A stretch of 64,000 nucleotides of DNA from Candidatus Enterococcus willemsii (GCF_009933335.1 NZ_MAEL01000038.1:19060-83059), one strand, 5' to 3'; counted from the stretch's first letter, positions 18,276-28,165 are shown. Notes: generated by a model from the letters alone, not told the origin. Made by a program: numbers and translations.

Positions 18276-18292
18276 TGTCAGATAATATTACA
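18276..18292. promoter_or_regulatory. GlnR box
   Basis: TGTCA-N7-TTACA fits TGTNA-N7-TNACA exactly. It sits 7 bp upstream of the glnRA -35, consistent with autorepression when nitrogen is plentiful. Confidence 0.85.
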
Positions 18293-18388
18293 TGAAAAAT
18301 AAAAATATTCGGATTTTTGGGTAAAAAGAAAGAAAAATCATCTCTAACTAAAAAAGACAATTCCCCTCCATTTGATATGTACCAATTT

Positions 18389-18709
18389 TTATGAAACAAA
18401 AAATGTTGCCACATACATTGACAATAAACAGACGATTAACGCCGCAACAACAACCAAAAAATCAAGCCATTCGTCATTATGCATCACCTTGAATGGTAAA
18501 CGTTTCGGTCGAAAAGTCGGGTTTAAACTTTTGGCCTGATAATCCATTGTGCTTGAAAATAAACTATCCGATGGAATCATAAAAATAAGTAAGACGACAT
18601 AAATACCAGCCGTAGTAATGAAATATGGCCAGTGAAACCATAGACTAACCCCTATTGCTAAGATTGCTGGAACCAATACACTTAATAGCCGTTGCCATTT
18701 TTTCTTCAT
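18389..18709 (-). CDS. Small membrane protein of unknown function
   Basis: A 106-residue protein with a basic N-terminus (MKKKWQRLL), two hydrophobic segments close together (about 9-47), a polar stretch (about 50-80, DYQAKSLNPTFRPKRLPF) and a last membrane segment (about 82-104). I do not recognise the family. The start at 18709 is set by AAAGGAGG, 7 nt upstream. It lies between hflX and glnR on the same strand, with gaps on both sides, so it is probably transcribed alone. Confidence 0.6.
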   Translation of the reverse strand: MKKKWQRLLSVLVPAILAIGVSLWFHWPYFITTAGIYVVLLIFMIPSDSLFSSTMDYQAKSLNPTFRPKRLPFKVMHNDEWLDFLVVVAALIVCLLSMYVATFFVS

Positions 18710-18763
18710 GGACATTCCTCCTTTAACAATAATTGTACCATATTTGTTATTCGCGTGACGTAA

Positions 18764-18798
18764 AAAAAACCACTTCTAATGATAGGAGTGGTTTTAAC
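18764..18798 (-). terminator. Terminator of the glpQ-miaA-hflX operon
   Basis: AAAACCACT pairs with AGTGGTTTT. On the minus strand it is followed by TTTTTT, and it overlaps the hflX 3' end. Confidence 0.8.
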
Positions 18799-20032
18799 TT
18801 TCTTCCATTTTACGGATAGCATACGAATTTTCTGGCGCAAACCCTTTTATTAGATAGGTTTGTGCATCCTCTTGATACTCTTGTGAAAGTACGAGTGTTT
18901 CGCGTTTTAAGCGATTCATCAACGCGCCTTCTGATTGTGCTAACTCTAAGGTATAAGGAAGAAAATGTTCCATAATGACTTGCTTAATCGCTTGTGTTAA
19001 TTCAGCCTTGCCTTTTAAGCTTTTGGCTGAAATGAGTACATTTGGAAACAGAGTAGGCACAAACTGTTCGACATCTAATTTATCTGCTTTATTGTAAACC
19101 GTTAAGAGAGGCACATTGTCTAAATCAAGTTGTTCCATTAATTTTAGGACGGTTTCTTCTTGTTGTTGGCGGTTTTCAGCACTCGCATCTACTACATGCA
19201 AAAGTAAATCCATCCCTTGACTTTCTTCTAAAGTGGAGTGGAAAGCGTCAATCAACTGAGTAGGTAAATCTTGAATAAAACCAACTGTATCTGTCAGAGT
19301 AACTTCAAATCCATCTGGCATCCGCCATTTTTTAGTTAAAGGATCCAAGGTCGCAAATAATTGATCTTGTTCATAGGTTTCAGCGCTCGTTAAGACATTC
19401 AAAATAGTGGATTTTCCTGCATTTGTGTAGCCGATTAACCCAATTTGAAAGGTTTGGTTGTCTTTTCGTTTTTGGCGTGTACGTTCACGATGCGCTGCAA
19501 CTTCTTTTAGTTCACGCTTGATGATAATCATTTTATTGCGAATGTGGCGGCGGTCCGTCTCTAGTTTGGTTTCTCCTGGTCCTCTTGTACCGATTCCTCC
19601 ACCTAGCCGTGACATATTTTTCCCTTGGCCAATTAAACGTGGCAATAAATAATCCAATTGTGCTAATTCGACTTGTAATTTGCCTTCTCTTGAACGCGCA
19701 CGCATCGCAAAAATATCCAAGATTAATTGCACGCGGTCAATCACTGGAATGCCTGCCGCATCACCAATCAGCTGACTTTGTCTGGGTGTTAATTCATGGT
19801 TAAAAATAATTAAATCAGCTTCATGTGCGTCAGCCAATTGCTCTAATTCAGCTAGTTTGCCTTTTCCAACAACGGTTTGACGATCGACTTGTGGACGACG
19901 TTGTGTTAGAGAAAAGACGACTTCGCCATTGGCTGTTTTCGTCAAACTTTTTAGTTCAATCATTGTTTCTTCAAATATTTTGTAATTTGCTTCGGTTTCT
20001 ACACCGACCAAAATAACCCGTTCTTTTTTCAT
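18794..20032 (-). CDS. hflX: GTPase HflX
   Basis: A 412-residue ribosome-associated GTPase that splits stalled or heat-damaged 70S ribosomes. It has an N-terminal HflX domain with the glycine-rich GGGIGTRGPGETKLETDRR segment (about 143-163) and a GTPase domain with Walker A GYTNAGKST (about 200-208), DTVGFI and NKADKLD. Its start overlaps the miaA stop by four bases (ATGA). miaA-hflX linkage is common. Confidence 0.95.
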   Translation of the reverse strand: MKKERVILVGVETEANYKIFEETMIELKSLTKTANGEVVFSLTQRRPQVDRQTVVGKGKLAELEQLADAHEADLIIFNHELTPRQSQLIGDAAGIPVIDRVQLILDIFAMRARSREGKLQVELAQLDYLLPRLIGQGKNMSRLGGGIGTRGPGETKLETDRRHIRNKMIIIKRELKEVAAHRERTRQKRKDNQTFQIGLIGYTNAGKSTILNVLTSAETYEQDQLFATLDPLTKKWRMPDGFEVTLTDTVGFIQDLPTQLIDAFHSTLEESQGMDLLLHVVDASAENRQQQEETVLKLMEQLDLDNVPLLTVYNKADKLDVEQFVPTLFPNVLISAKSLKGKAELTQAIKQVIMEHFLPYTLELAQSEGALMNRLKRETLVLSQEYQEDAQTYLIKGFAPENSYAIRKMEES

Positions 20033-20946
20033 TTATTTTCCTCCAACCACGCTTGAATGGTGGTCTCTAGTTGTGTCAGTGTCTCAGGTTCTTGTACAAG
20101 ATTCAACCAATACGGTGAAAAACGATTACGAAACCAAGTAAGTTGGCGTTTTGCGTAGCGTCGAGAGTGCAGCTTAATCTCATCAGCAACTTCTTCTAAA
20201 GAACTGTTTGTTTCAAAGTAAGGGGTAAACTCTTTATAGCCAATACCTAGCGCAGCTTGCGTATCAAGCCCTTTTAAAGTTGCAGCTTCTTGTAATAACC
20301 CATTAGCCATCATCAAATCCACCCGTTGATTGATACGGTCATATAATACTTCGCGTTCGGTCGTCAAGCCAATCATAAAATAATCATACAACTTTTGTGG
20401 CTCTTCTTGTGGTGCTGCAATGCTCTCACCTGTTAATTCAAAGACTTCCAACGCACGTATAACTTTTCGTTGGTTATTAAAATGGATTTTCTCTGCTGCA
20501 ATCGGATCTTTTTCCTGTAACAATTGCCACAGTGCTTGATTGCCGTGCAAATCGGCGTATTGCTGATATTTTTCACGTACCTTAGCATCTTCTTCTTGCT
20601 TTCCACCTAGTTGAAAATCATACAGTAAGGCTTGGATATATAAACCCGTACCTCCAACGACAATCGGTAATTTGCCACGTCGATGAATATCATCAATCCA
20701 AAAGCGGGCTTCTTTTTGAAATTCAGAAACAGAATAACTTTCAGTTTTGTCGCGCACATCAATTAAATAATGCGGGATGCCTGCTTTTTCTTCTTCGGTG
20801 ACTTTTGCCGTACCAACATCTAAGCCACGATATACTTGCATCGAATCGCCACTAATAATTTCACCTTGATATTTTTTGGCTAGTTCAATACTTAAAGCTG
20901 TTTTCCCGACAGCTGTTGGGCCAACAATTACTAACACTTTTTTCAT
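20029..20946 (-). CDS. miaA: tRNA dimethylallyltransferase
   Basis: A 305-residue enzyme that isopentenylates A37 in tRNAs reading UNN codons. It has the P-loop VGPTAVGKTALS (8-19), SGDSMQVYRGLDVGTAK, GGTGLYIQALLY, and the C-terminal zinc-finger-like region with RRYAKRQLTWFRNR. It lies between glpQ (12-bp gap) and hflX (overlap). Confidence 0.96.
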   Translation of the reverse strand: MKKVLVIVGPTAVGKTALSIELAKKYQGEIISGDSMQVYRGLDVGTAKVTEEEKAGIPHYLIDVRDKTESYSVSEFQKEARFWIDDIHRRGKLPIVVGGTGLYIQALLYDFQLGGKQEEDAKVREKYQQYADLHGNQALWQLLQEKDPIAAEKIHFNNQRKVIRALEVFELTGESIAAPQEEPQKLYDYFMIGLTTEREVLYDRINQRVDLMMANGLLQEAATLKGLDTQAALGIGYKEFTPYFETNSSLEEVADEIKLHSRRYAKRQLTWFRNRFSPYWLNLVQEPETLTQLETTIQAWLEENK

Positions 20947-20958
20947 TTCATCCCTCGA

Positions 20959-21684
20959 TTACTTATTTCTCTTAATTGATGCAGCCAGTTCTGGAAAATC
21001 AGTAAAGATGCCGGTCACACCACATGCTAAACACTGACGCATCTCGTCTTCGGTATTAATCGTCCATGGTCGCACTGCTAATGGAAAATCAGCTATCTCC
21101 GCTTCATGCTTCCACACCCATTCTTTATTAGGATGGATGCCTTTAATAAATCCACGTTCCATCGCCATCGGTGGTTTTTTTTCAGATTTTCCCATAATAA
21201 AATCAATATGCGCTTCGGGTTCGAGTGCATACATGCGTTCCAAGGAAGACATATTAAAACTACTGTACCAGTAAGTGAAAGGCCATTTTTGACTAGTCAT
21301 TAAGTCAGAAACCTTTTCCTCAATTCCTGGATACTCTTCTTTATCAGTTTTTAATTCAATAGCTAGAATACCACGAAAATTTCGCATTGCTAACAAATCA
21401 AGGACTTCTTTTAAGGTTGGTACTTTAGTCGACGAATAATCCTCACTAAACCAACTGCCGGCATTAAGCTTTTTGATTTCAGCTAATGTCTTATTGACAA
21501 TCGCGCCTTTTCCATCTGTTGTTCGGTTGACTTCTTCATCGTGCATCACAATTAGTTGTTGATCTTTTGTTAATTGTACATCCAATTCAATGCCGTCAAC
21601 ACCGATCCGTACCGCTTCTGCAAAAGCTGGCAACGTATTTTCTGGACGTGTACCGCTGCTTCCGCGATGAGCAAAAATTTGCAT
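20959..21684 (-). CDS. glpQ: Glycerophosphodiester phosphodiesterase
   Basis: A 241-residue cytosolic GDPD that hydrolyses glycerophosphodiesters to glycerol-3-phosphate and an alcohol. Its active site reads HRGSSGTRPENTLPAF (His6, Arg7), GIELDVQLTKD (Glu/Asp pair) and MHDEEVNRTTDG. It has no signal peptide, so it acts on internal lipid head groups. It is first of the three-gene glpQ-miaA-hflX run. The symbol denotes the family; ugpQ is an equal choice. Confidence 0.9.
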   Translation of the reverse strand: MQIFAHRGSSGTRPENTLPAFAEAVRIGVDGIELDVQLTKDQQLIVMHDEEVNRTTDGKGAIVNKTLAEIKKLNAGSWFSEDYSSTKVPTLKEVLDLLAMRNFRGILAIELKTDKEEYPGIEEKVSDLMTSQKWPFTYWYSSFNMSSLERMYALEPEAHIDFIMGKSEKKPPMAMERGFIKGIHPNKEWVWKHEAEIADFPLAVRPWTINTEDEMRQCLACGVTGIFTDFPELAASIKRNK

Positions 21685-21788
21685 TATTGTCTCACTCCAA
21701 TCAGAGATATTGTATCACGGATATTCCTCATTGCCAAAGAAAGAATAAGCGCTAAGACAAATGCTTCGAGATGTACAACTCTAGGTTC

Positions 21789-21828
21789 TAAAAAAACCGA
21801 ATCATAGCATCTAGCTACAATTCGGTTG
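21789..21828 (-). terminator. Terminator of the membrane-anchored 172-residue gene
   Basis: AACCGAAT pairs with ATTCGGTT around a long loop that itself folds (ATAGC/GCTA). On the minus strand it is followed by TTTTTTT. Confidence 0.75.
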
Positions 21829-21854
21829 AATGCTTCATGTATCTCACGTACAAC

Positions 21855-22373
21855 TTACAGTGTTTTAGAAAAATAACTTAAAGGGGTATCTGTCATCTTT
21901 TGAATTTGTACTTTCCGTTCATAAACCATCTCTGTTAATTGGTCAGAAAATTGCTCCATAATCACACGACCGCCTTTAAATGTATAGCCGCCGATAGCAA
22001 CTACTTCTTCTGGAGAGAGAACGACTTTACGCGTCGCAATTTTTTTGAAGAATTCTTCTAAAAAATGATTCGGTAAATAAAAACTATTTTGCGCTGCAAA
22101 TGATTGCAAATACACATAATCATCGACCGTAATATAACAGTCGTCAAACGCATCAAAGCTGACATATTTGTCCATCATAATGATTCGTTTTTCTAAAATC
22201 TCAATAATTTTTTTATTTAATAAAACGAGGATTTCAATCTCTTTTACTTTGTGTTCTAATTGTCTGTGTTTCTCTTCTTTTTGGCGGTCATAACGTATCC
22301 GTAATTCAAAGGCAATTATCGTAATCACTGCTCCAACAATGACACCGAGAATACCAAGAAAAAATCCCTGCAT
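21855..22373 (-). CDS. Membrane-anchored protein of unknown function
   Basis: A 172-residue protein with one N-terminal membrane helix (about 3-24, FFLGILGVIVGAVITIIAF), a charged coil (about 25-70, RYDRQKEEKHRQLEHKVKE) and a soluble C-terminal part. I do not recognise the family. It is a single gene, divergent from clpP and with its own terminator. The topology suggests a cytoplasmic domain tethered to the membrane. Confidence 0.65.
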   Translation of the reverse strand: MQGFFLGILGVIVGAVITIIAFELRIRYDRQKEEKHRQLEHKVKEIEILVLLNKKIIEILEKRIIMMDKYVSFDAFDDCYITVDDYVYLQSFAAQNSFYLPNHFLEEFFKKIATRKVVLSPEEVVAIGGYTFKGGRVIMEQFSDQLTEMVYERKVQIQKMTDTPLSYFSKTL

Positions 22374-22444
22374 GTTCCAATCTCCCTTCTATCTTTCTTT
22401 TTCCATTCTACCATATTATTGATTATTTGACGTAAGATTTCTCA

Positions 22445-22461
22445 TTTGACCTTTATTGACC
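22445..22461. promoter_or_regulatory. CtsR box
   Basis: On the minus strand it reads GGTCAATAAAGGTCAAA, one mismatch from the tandem heptad RGTCAAA-NAN-RGTCAAA. It overlaps the clpP -35, so CtsR should repress clpP until heat or protein stress. Confidence 0.85.
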
Positions 22462-22474
22462 TTGTATGTATAAT
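22446..22474 (+). promoter_or_regulatory. clpP promoter
   Basis: TTGACC (22446-22451), a 17-nt spacer and TATAAT (22469-22474), covered on its upstream side by the CtsR box. Confidence 0.85.
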
Positions 22475-22548
22475 GTCAAGTAGATAAAAGTTATGCTACA
22501 TGCATATAGACACTTTATCAACTCGCAAAATTAAAGGAGGATCCTTAG

Positions 22549-23130
22549 ATGAATTTAATTCCAACAGTTATTGAACAATCATCTCGTGGAGAAAGAGCGT
22601 ATGATATTTATTCTCGCTTATTAAAAGATCGTATTATTATGTTGAGTGGTCAAGTAACAGATGACCTTGCCAACTCAATTATTTCACAATTACTATTCTT
22701 GGATGCTCAAGACTCAGAAAAAGATATTTACTTGTACATTAATTCTCCTGGTGGTAGCGTAACTGCCGGACTAGCAATTTACGACACTATGAACTTTGTT
22801 AAAGCAGATGTTCAAACAATCGTAATGGGAATGGCTGCTTCAATGGGTAGTTTCTTATTAACGGCTGGTACAAAAGGCAAACGTTTTGCTTTACCAAATG
22901 CCGAAATCATGATTCACCAACCATTAGGTGGTGCACAAGGACAAGCAACTGAAATTGAAATTGCTGCACGTCATATCTTAAAAACACGTGAACGCTTAAA
23001 TAAAATTTTAGCAGAACGTACTGGTCAACCAATCGAAGTTATTGAGAAAGATACTGATCGTGATAACTTTATGTCTGCTGAAGAAGCAAAAGCATATGGT
23101 TTAATTGATGAAGTAATGACTAATAGATAA
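22549..23130 (+). CDS. clpP: ATP-dependent Clp protease proteolytic subunit
   Basis: A 193-residue serine peptidase forming a double heptamer that degrades proteins fed by ClpC, ClpX or ClpE. The triad is Ser98 (GMAASMGS), His123 (MIHQPLGG) and Asp172. AAAGGAGG precedes the ATG. It is a single gene with a CtsR-controlled promoter and its own terminator. Confidence 0.98.
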   Translation: MNLIPTVIEQSSRGERAYDIYSRLLKDRIIMLSGQVTDDLANSIISQLLFLDAQDSEKDIYLYINSPGGSVTAGLAIYDTMNFVKADVQTIVMGMAASMGSFLLTAGTKGKRFALPNAEIMIHQPLGGAQGQATEIEIAARHILKTRERLNKILAERTGQPIEVIEKDTDRDNFMSAEEAKAYGLIDEVMTNR

Positions 23131-23135
23131 GAATA

Positions 23136-23178
23136 AAAAAAGATGGATTTTTGCTTGATTTGCAAAATCCATCTTTTT
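23136..23178. terminator. Bidirectional terminator between clpP and the GH73 gene
   Basis: AAAAAAGATGGATTTTTGC is nearly the reverse complement of GCAAAATCCATCTTTTTT. It serves both convergent genes. Confidence 0.9.
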
Positions 23179-23180
23179 TC

Positions 23181-24428
23181 TTAATCATACTGGGTTAAAT
23201 TCCAAGTTTCAATCACCCGATTTAATTTTATATCATATTCAGGATCGGTTGCATACTTTCCAGTTAATGAGCGGGTTGCTTCTTGGTAAGTTTTGGCATT
23301 TTTACGCCATGCACCTTGGTAGAAGGTTGAATTACCACTTAACCCATTGGCTAATAACTTGGCATTGTCTAATAGCGAATCAGAAAGTGTTTCGTATTTT
23401 CTAAAGGTTGCTGGTAACGTCATTCGTACACCATTAATCACTTCATCAGAAGGAATATTATATGGCTCAAAGCGCCCTGCATCTCCGCTTGTATACTTAA
23501 TACCAAATAAATTATTGGCTTCTTTGGCTAATAAACTTTCACCAAAGCCTGATTCTAAAGTTGCTTGGGCAATCATTACAGATGGATACAGTCCATATTC
23601 TGCTGCTAACGCTTGGGCTTCTGGTGCAATGGCTTCAATAAAAGTTGAATGATTTGTCCAAGTTTTCTTCCCTGATTGTTGTGTGGCAGCAACCTGACGA
23701 ACTGCCTTCTTCTCAGAAACACGCGAACGGGTTGTATCACTAGTTCCTTGAATAAAGTGTTTATTGGTATCTGTTGACGATTGATTCTCCGTCATTGTCC
23801 CTCGGTTCGTAGCAATTGTCGGCTGTGTAGCTTGAGTAACTTTTTTTTCAGGTTCAGAGGAAGTCGTTTCAGCTTCTTCTAGTTGTAAATATGCTTGTCG
23901 ATTACTATCACTGGTAGCACTTTCCTCGACATAACCAATCCATTCATCTTGATTATCATACAAAGATAAATAAGCATCGCCATTAAAATGATGGTAAATA
24001 GCTTTTGCACGGAACGTTTGGCCAATAAATTCTTCTGTATCGCCTAGAATGGACCAATCAAAATCCTTATATCGTTCTCGGCTTTCATCAATTTTTACGT
24101 ATTGACGAATGATTTTTTCCGTCCCTTCTGGACCAACTGCTTGAGTTGTATCCGATGCATCAATATAACCGACTAAGCCATCAACATCGTGAATCCCAAG
24201 ATACGTGACAATCCCTTTCTCGTGAATATCCTCTACACGAAACGTCTGATTGACCGTAATGGTGGTCGCTGTATCTTCTGTTTGACCGATATCTTTATAA
24301 ATTTTAAAGGATTGATCAGTAATACTGACATATTCAGCTTGCTCAGCTGCTTGGATATAATGGGGTGTTCCCCAAAATAGACTACTCAATCCGATAACTA
24401 AACTGGCTTTCACAAATCGTTGCTTCAC
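23181..24428 (-). CDS. Secreted cell-wall hydrolase with GH73 glucosaminidase domain
   Basis: A 415-residue exported protein. It has a signal peptide (about 1-28, ending near IQAAEQA), two GW/SH3-like repeats (about 30-100 and 110-180) that probably bind the wall, a Ser/Thr/Gln-rich linker (about 180-255), and a C-terminal GH73 domain (about 262-412: PSVMIAQATLESGFGESLLA with the catalytic Glu, then NNLFGIKYT). It should cleave the glycan strands of peptidoglycan during growth or separation. There is no LPXTG. It resembles LytF/AtlA-family enzymes in the catalytic part only. Confidence 0.88.
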   Translation of the reverse strand: MKQRFVKASLVIGLSSLFWGTPHYIQAAEQAEYVSITDQSFKIYKDIGQTEDTATTITVNQTFRVEDIHEKGIVTYLGIHDVDGLVGYIDASDTTQAVGPEGTEKIIRQYVKIDESRERYKDFDWSILGDTEEFIGQTFRAKAIYHHFNGDAYLSLYDNQDEWIGYVEESATSDSNRQAYLQLEEAETTSSEPEKKVTQATQPTIATNRGTMTENQSSTDTNKHFIQGTSDTTRSRVSEKKAVRQVAATQQSGKKTWTNHSTFIEAIAPEAQALAAEYGLYPSVMIAQATLESGFGESLLAKEANNLFGIKYTSGDAGRFEPYNIPSDEVINGVRMTLPATFRKYETLSDSLLDNAKLLANGLSGNSTFYQGAWRKNAKTYQEATRSLTGKYATDPEYDIKLNRVIETWNLTQYD

Positions 24429-24594
24429 TACATTCGTCCTTCCTCTGCTAATGTCTTAGTTTACTTTACACGAAAATTGATAGAAAGAAAACCTGCTTTT
24501 GTCTTTCTGCCAATTTTGTCAGATAAAACGTACGTCGCCTATTTTTTCTCGTTTTACTTATCGGTCATTTTTTTGATTTTTTTAGTTTTCAACA

Positions 24595-24647
24595 AAAAAA
24601 GAAGTCTTCACCCGCCATCAAATTGGCAACGTGAAAACTTCTTTTAA
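24595..24647 (-). terminator. Terminator of the ABC exporter operon
   Basis: AAAAGAAGT and ACTTCTTTT form the outer stem, with GTTTTCAC-type pairing inside (TTCAC/GTGAA). It lies just after the last ABC gene on the minus strand. Confidence 0.75.
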
Positions 24648-24649
24648 AA

Positions 24650-26407
24650 TTATTCTGCTTCTTCTGAAAATTGACTGTTATACAGATTGGCATAGAAGCC
24701 ACCTTTAGCAAGCAAGGTTTCATGGTTTCCTTGTTCAATAATTGAACCTTGGTCCATCACTAAAATCAAATCAGCATCACGGATAGTTGATAGTCGATGG
24801 GCAATCACGAAACTCGTGCGTCCTTCCATCACTTTATCCATAGCTTTTTGAATCAATGCTTCTAAACGGGTATCGACGGAACTTGTTGCCTCATCCAAAA
24901 TTAAAATTTTAGGATCTGAAATAACAGCTCGGGCAATAGTCATTAATTGTTTTTGTCCAAGGGAAACATTATCTCCTTCTGAATTGATAAACATATCGTA
25001 TCCTTCAGGCATTGTACGAATGAAGTGATCGACATTGGCTGTCTTAGCAGCATCAACCACTTCATAATCTGTTGCCCCTAATTTACCAAAACGGATATTG
25101 TCTGCAATTGTTCCTTCGTATAGCCACGCATCTTGTAACACCATTCCAAATAATGAGCGAACATCACTACGAGCCATTTGCTTCGTGTCAATCCCATCAA
25201 TGCGAATAGCGCCTTTGTTAACATCGTAAAAACGCATCAACAAGTTAATTAAAGTCGTTTTCCCGGCTCCTGTTGGACCAACTACAGCGACTGTTTGTCC
25301 TGCTTTTACTGTAAAGTTCAAGTCTTCAATTAAAGGTTTGGTTGGTGTATAAGCAAAGCTCACATGTTCAAAGGAAACATTTCCTTCAAACGTTTCCGGC
25401 AATGGCACATCGACTTTGTTTTCTTTTTCTTCCGGTTCATCCAAAATTTCGAATACACGACGAGCAGCTGCAGAAGCACTTTGTAACAAGGCAGATAATT
25501 GTGTGACATTTCCCATTGGTTGACTCACTTGCCAAATATACTGGATAAATGCTTGTAATTGTCCGACAACAATCACACCACCGATTACATAATAACTTCC
25601 TAACACAGCAACGACAATGTAAGCAAGATAAGCAGTCATTTGTACTAACGGCATCATTAAACCTGAAATAAAAGCTGAACGAAAACCAAAGTAACGTAAT
25701 TTGTGGTTTGCTGCTTTGAAGCCTTCCAATGTTTGAGCTTCGCGACCATAAACTTTATTAACATTAAAGCCTGTCATATTTTCTTGTACGAATCCATTCA
25801 TATCCCCTAATGCATTTTGCATGCTGTTAAAGTATGTTTGTGATTTCGAAATAATATAACGGGAGATTAGAAGCGCAGCTGGAATCATAATAATCGCTAA
25901 TAACGCCATAGGCACATTAATGTAAAACATCATCCCCACCGCCATAACAATACTTAAAAAGGCATTAACAATCCCAATCAACGCTTGTTGCATCGCACCA
26001 CTCACCACATCCACATCATTTGTGACACGCGACAACACATCTCCTTGTTGGTTCGTATCAAAATAAGAGACGGGTAATCGATTGATTTTTTTATCAATAT
26101 CTTGACGCAAATCTTTCATTGCTGATTGCACCACATTGGTGATTAAAATCCCTGATAGTAATTGAGACGCACTATACCCTACACCGACAATTAATATCCA
26201 AATCAACGTCTTCCAAATATATGGAAAATTAATCGCTTCATTGTTGAATACATTTCGAGCAATTTCCGTTGTCGGTAGTCCGGTAATGTAAGGCAATGCC
26301 GAATTAAAGAGCACGGTCGCAACTGTAAAGAACAGGACTAGCATAAATGCAATCTTATACGGCTTCACATAGTGCGCTAAACGTTTCAATGATCCAATAG
26401 ATTTCAT
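24650..26407 (-). CDS. ABC exporter half-transporter (consensus-site subunit)
   Basis: A 585-residue protein with six membrane helices (about 15-310) fused to a nucleotide-binding domain with Walker A GPTGAGKTT (about 375-383), Walker B ILILDEATSSVD with the catalytic Glu, and H-loop AHRLS. Its signature motif is altered to VSLGQKQ, as in the TM288/LmrD-type partner. It pairs with the product of the upstream gene, whose stop overlaps its start (ATGA). It probably exports drugs or lipids (YheH/EfrB/LmrD-like). Substrate is not readable. Confidence 0.88.
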   Translation of the reverse strand: MKSIGSLKRLAHYVKPYKIAFMLVLFFTVATVLFNSALPYITGLPTTEIARNVFNNEAINFPYIWKTLIWILIVGVGYSASQLLSGILITNVVQSAMKDLRQDIDKKINRLPVSYFDTNQQGDVLSRVTNDVDVVSGAMQQALIGIVNAFLSIVMAVGMMFYINVPMALLAIIMIPAALLISRYIISKSQTYFNSMQNALGDMNGFVQENMTGFNVNKVYGREAQTLEGFKAANHKLRYFGFRSAFISGLMMPLVQMTAYLAYIVVAVLGSYYVIGGVIVVGQLQAFIQYIWQVSQPMGNVTQLSALLQSASAAARRVFEILDEPEEKENKVDVPLPETFEGNVSFEHVSFAYTPTKPLIEDLNFTVKAGQTVAVVGPTGAGKTTLINLLMRFYDVNKGAIRIDGIDTKQMARSDVRSLFGMVLQDAWLYEGTIADNIRFGKLGATDYEVVDAAKTANVDHFIRTMPEGYDMFINSEGDNVSLGQKQLMTIARAVISDPKILILDEATSSVDTRLEALIQKAMDKVMEGRTSFVIAHRLSTIRDADLILVMDQGSIIEQGNHETLLAKGGFYANLYNSQFSEEAE

Positions 26408-28137
26408 TTGGCTAATTCCTCCTCTGATAGTTGTGATGCTGCAATGTCATAATAAACAGAACAGTTTTCTAATAATTCCCTGTGTGTACCTGTACCAACA
26501 ACATCACCTTCGTTTAATACGATAATCTTGTCGGCATGCATAATCGTTCCTACACGTTGAGCAACAATTAAAGTTGTAGATTCAGTCGTTTCTGCACGTA
26601 GTCGTTCACGTAATTTTGCATCTGTTGCATAATCCAAAGCCGAAAAACTATCATCAAAAATAAAAATTTCTGGCTGACGAATCACTGCGCGAGCAATTGC
26701 TAAACGCTGACGTTGACCACCCGAAAAGTTCGTTCCACCTTCTGATACAGGGGTATCATAGCCTTCAGGCAAGCGAGAAATAAATTCTGTCGCTTGAGCG
26801 ATATCTACTGCACGATCCATTTCTTGTAAATTGGCGTCTTCTTTTCCATAACGCAAATTATCAGCAATCGTCCCAGTGAACAACAAAGCTTTCTGTGGAA
26901 TAAAACCAATTTTTTGACGTAAGGCATCTAATTGATAATCACGAACATCCACGCCGTCAATCAACACTTGCCCTTCACTCACATCATAAAAACGTGGAAT
27001 TAATTGGATTAATGTTGATTTCCCACTACCCGTACTACCGATAAAGGCCACTGTTTCACCTGGTTTTGCCGTAAAACTAATGTTACGAATTACTGGTGTT
27101 TGAGAAGGGCCGGGGTAAGCAAAGGTTACATTTTTAAATTCAATATATCCTTTTGTGTCTGTCTCAATCACGCCTTCTGGATTGTCTTTAATAATTGGCT
27201 CAATATCAAAGGCTTCTTGAATCCGATTTGCTGAAACAGCGGCACGAGGATACATCATAAAGACTGTTGAGAATAACATGAATGAGAATAAGGCGTGGAA
27301 AATATATTCAATAAAGGCAATTAAATCCCCAACTCGTAATTGCCCCGCATCGATCTGAACACTCCCAGTCCAAATAATCAAGACCATCACGATATTAAAC
27401 AAGAAGAAAAAGGCTGGTTGAGCAATCGCCATTAAACGGAATAAGCTTTTTGAACTTTTTTCGTAGGCACTATTTACCTTATCAAAACGTTCTTCTTCAA
27501 ATTTTTCATTTACAAAAGCTCGAATTACTCGCAACCCTGAAAGATTCTCTCGAAGAATACCGTTAATTTTATCCAGATTCTTTTGTTGTTTCGTTGACAA
27601 TGGTTCTGAAATACGAGCGATCGCTACAACACCAATCAATAGAAATGGCAATGCCGCTAAAACGTACCAACCTAAAGTCGCGCTTGTTCGGAACACCATA
27701 TACAAACTAACACCAAACATCATCGGTGTCATAAATCCCATCCGCAAGATATTTTGCATAAACAGCATAATTTGGTAAGCATCATTGGTAACACGAGTAA
27801 TTAATGATGATACACCAATTTGTTCATATTCATTATGAGAATATGTCTGAATTTTTTCAAATAAATCATCACGAATATCAGCGGTCATTTTTGTCGTAAT
27901 ACGCGAAGTGAAATATCCTAACATAATATTCATGAAAATCCCGACGATGACAATGACAATCATGGCTAGACCCATTTTCTTCACATACTCGAAATCCTGA
28001 TTTTCAACCCCAACATCAATCATGCGGGCTAAAAGCGTCGGCAAGCCAAGTTCAATTAAAATAAAGCCAAATACACAGATGAAATTAAAAAAGAGCCACT
28101 TTTTATTCTTCATTGTGTAACGAAACATCAATTTCAA
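26404..28137 (-). CDS. ABC exporter half-transporter (degenerate-site subunit)
   Basis: A 577-residue six-helix plus ATPase protein. Walker A is GSTGSGKST (about 366-374) and the signature FSGGQRQ is canonical. Walker B reads FIFDDSFSALD, where Asp replaces the catalytic Glu, and the H-loop His is Gln (VAQRVG). This is the LmrC/TM287/EfrA side of heterodimeric exporters. The well-placed AAGGAGG (28146-28152) points to a TTG start at 28137, 8 nt away; the in-frame ATG at 28128 is 17 nt away. It is first of the two-gene operon. Confidence 0.87.
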   Translation of the reverse strand: MKLMFRYTMKNKKWLFFNFICVFGFILIELGLPTLLARMIDVGVENQDFEYVKKMGLAMIVIVIVGIFMNIMLGYFTSRITTKMTADIRDDLFEKIQTYSHNEYEQIGVSSLITRVTNDAYQIMLFMQNILRMGFMTPMMFGVSLYMVFRTSATLGWYVLAALPFLLIGVVAIARISEPLSTKQQKNLDKINGILRENLSGLRVIRAFVNEKFEEERFDKVNSAYEKSSKSLFRLMAIAQPAFFFLFNIVMVLIIWTGSVQIDAGQLRVGDLIAFIEYIFHALFSFMLFSTVFMMYPRAAVSANRIQEAFDIEPIIKDNPEGVIETDTKGYIEFKNVTFAYPGPSQTPVIRNISFTAKPGETVAFIGSTGSGKSTLIQLIPRFYDVSEGQVLIDGVDVRDYQLDALRQKIGFIPQKALLFTGTIADNLRYGKEDANLQEMDRAVDIAQATEFISRLPEGYDTPVSEGGTNFSGGQRQRLAIARAVIRQPEIFIFDDSFSALDYATDAKLRERLRAETTESTTLIVAQRVGTIMHADKIIVLNEGDVVGTGTHRELLENCSVYYDIAASQLSEEELAK

Positions 28138-28165
28138 AAAAAATCCCTCCTTAAACTATTTAATT

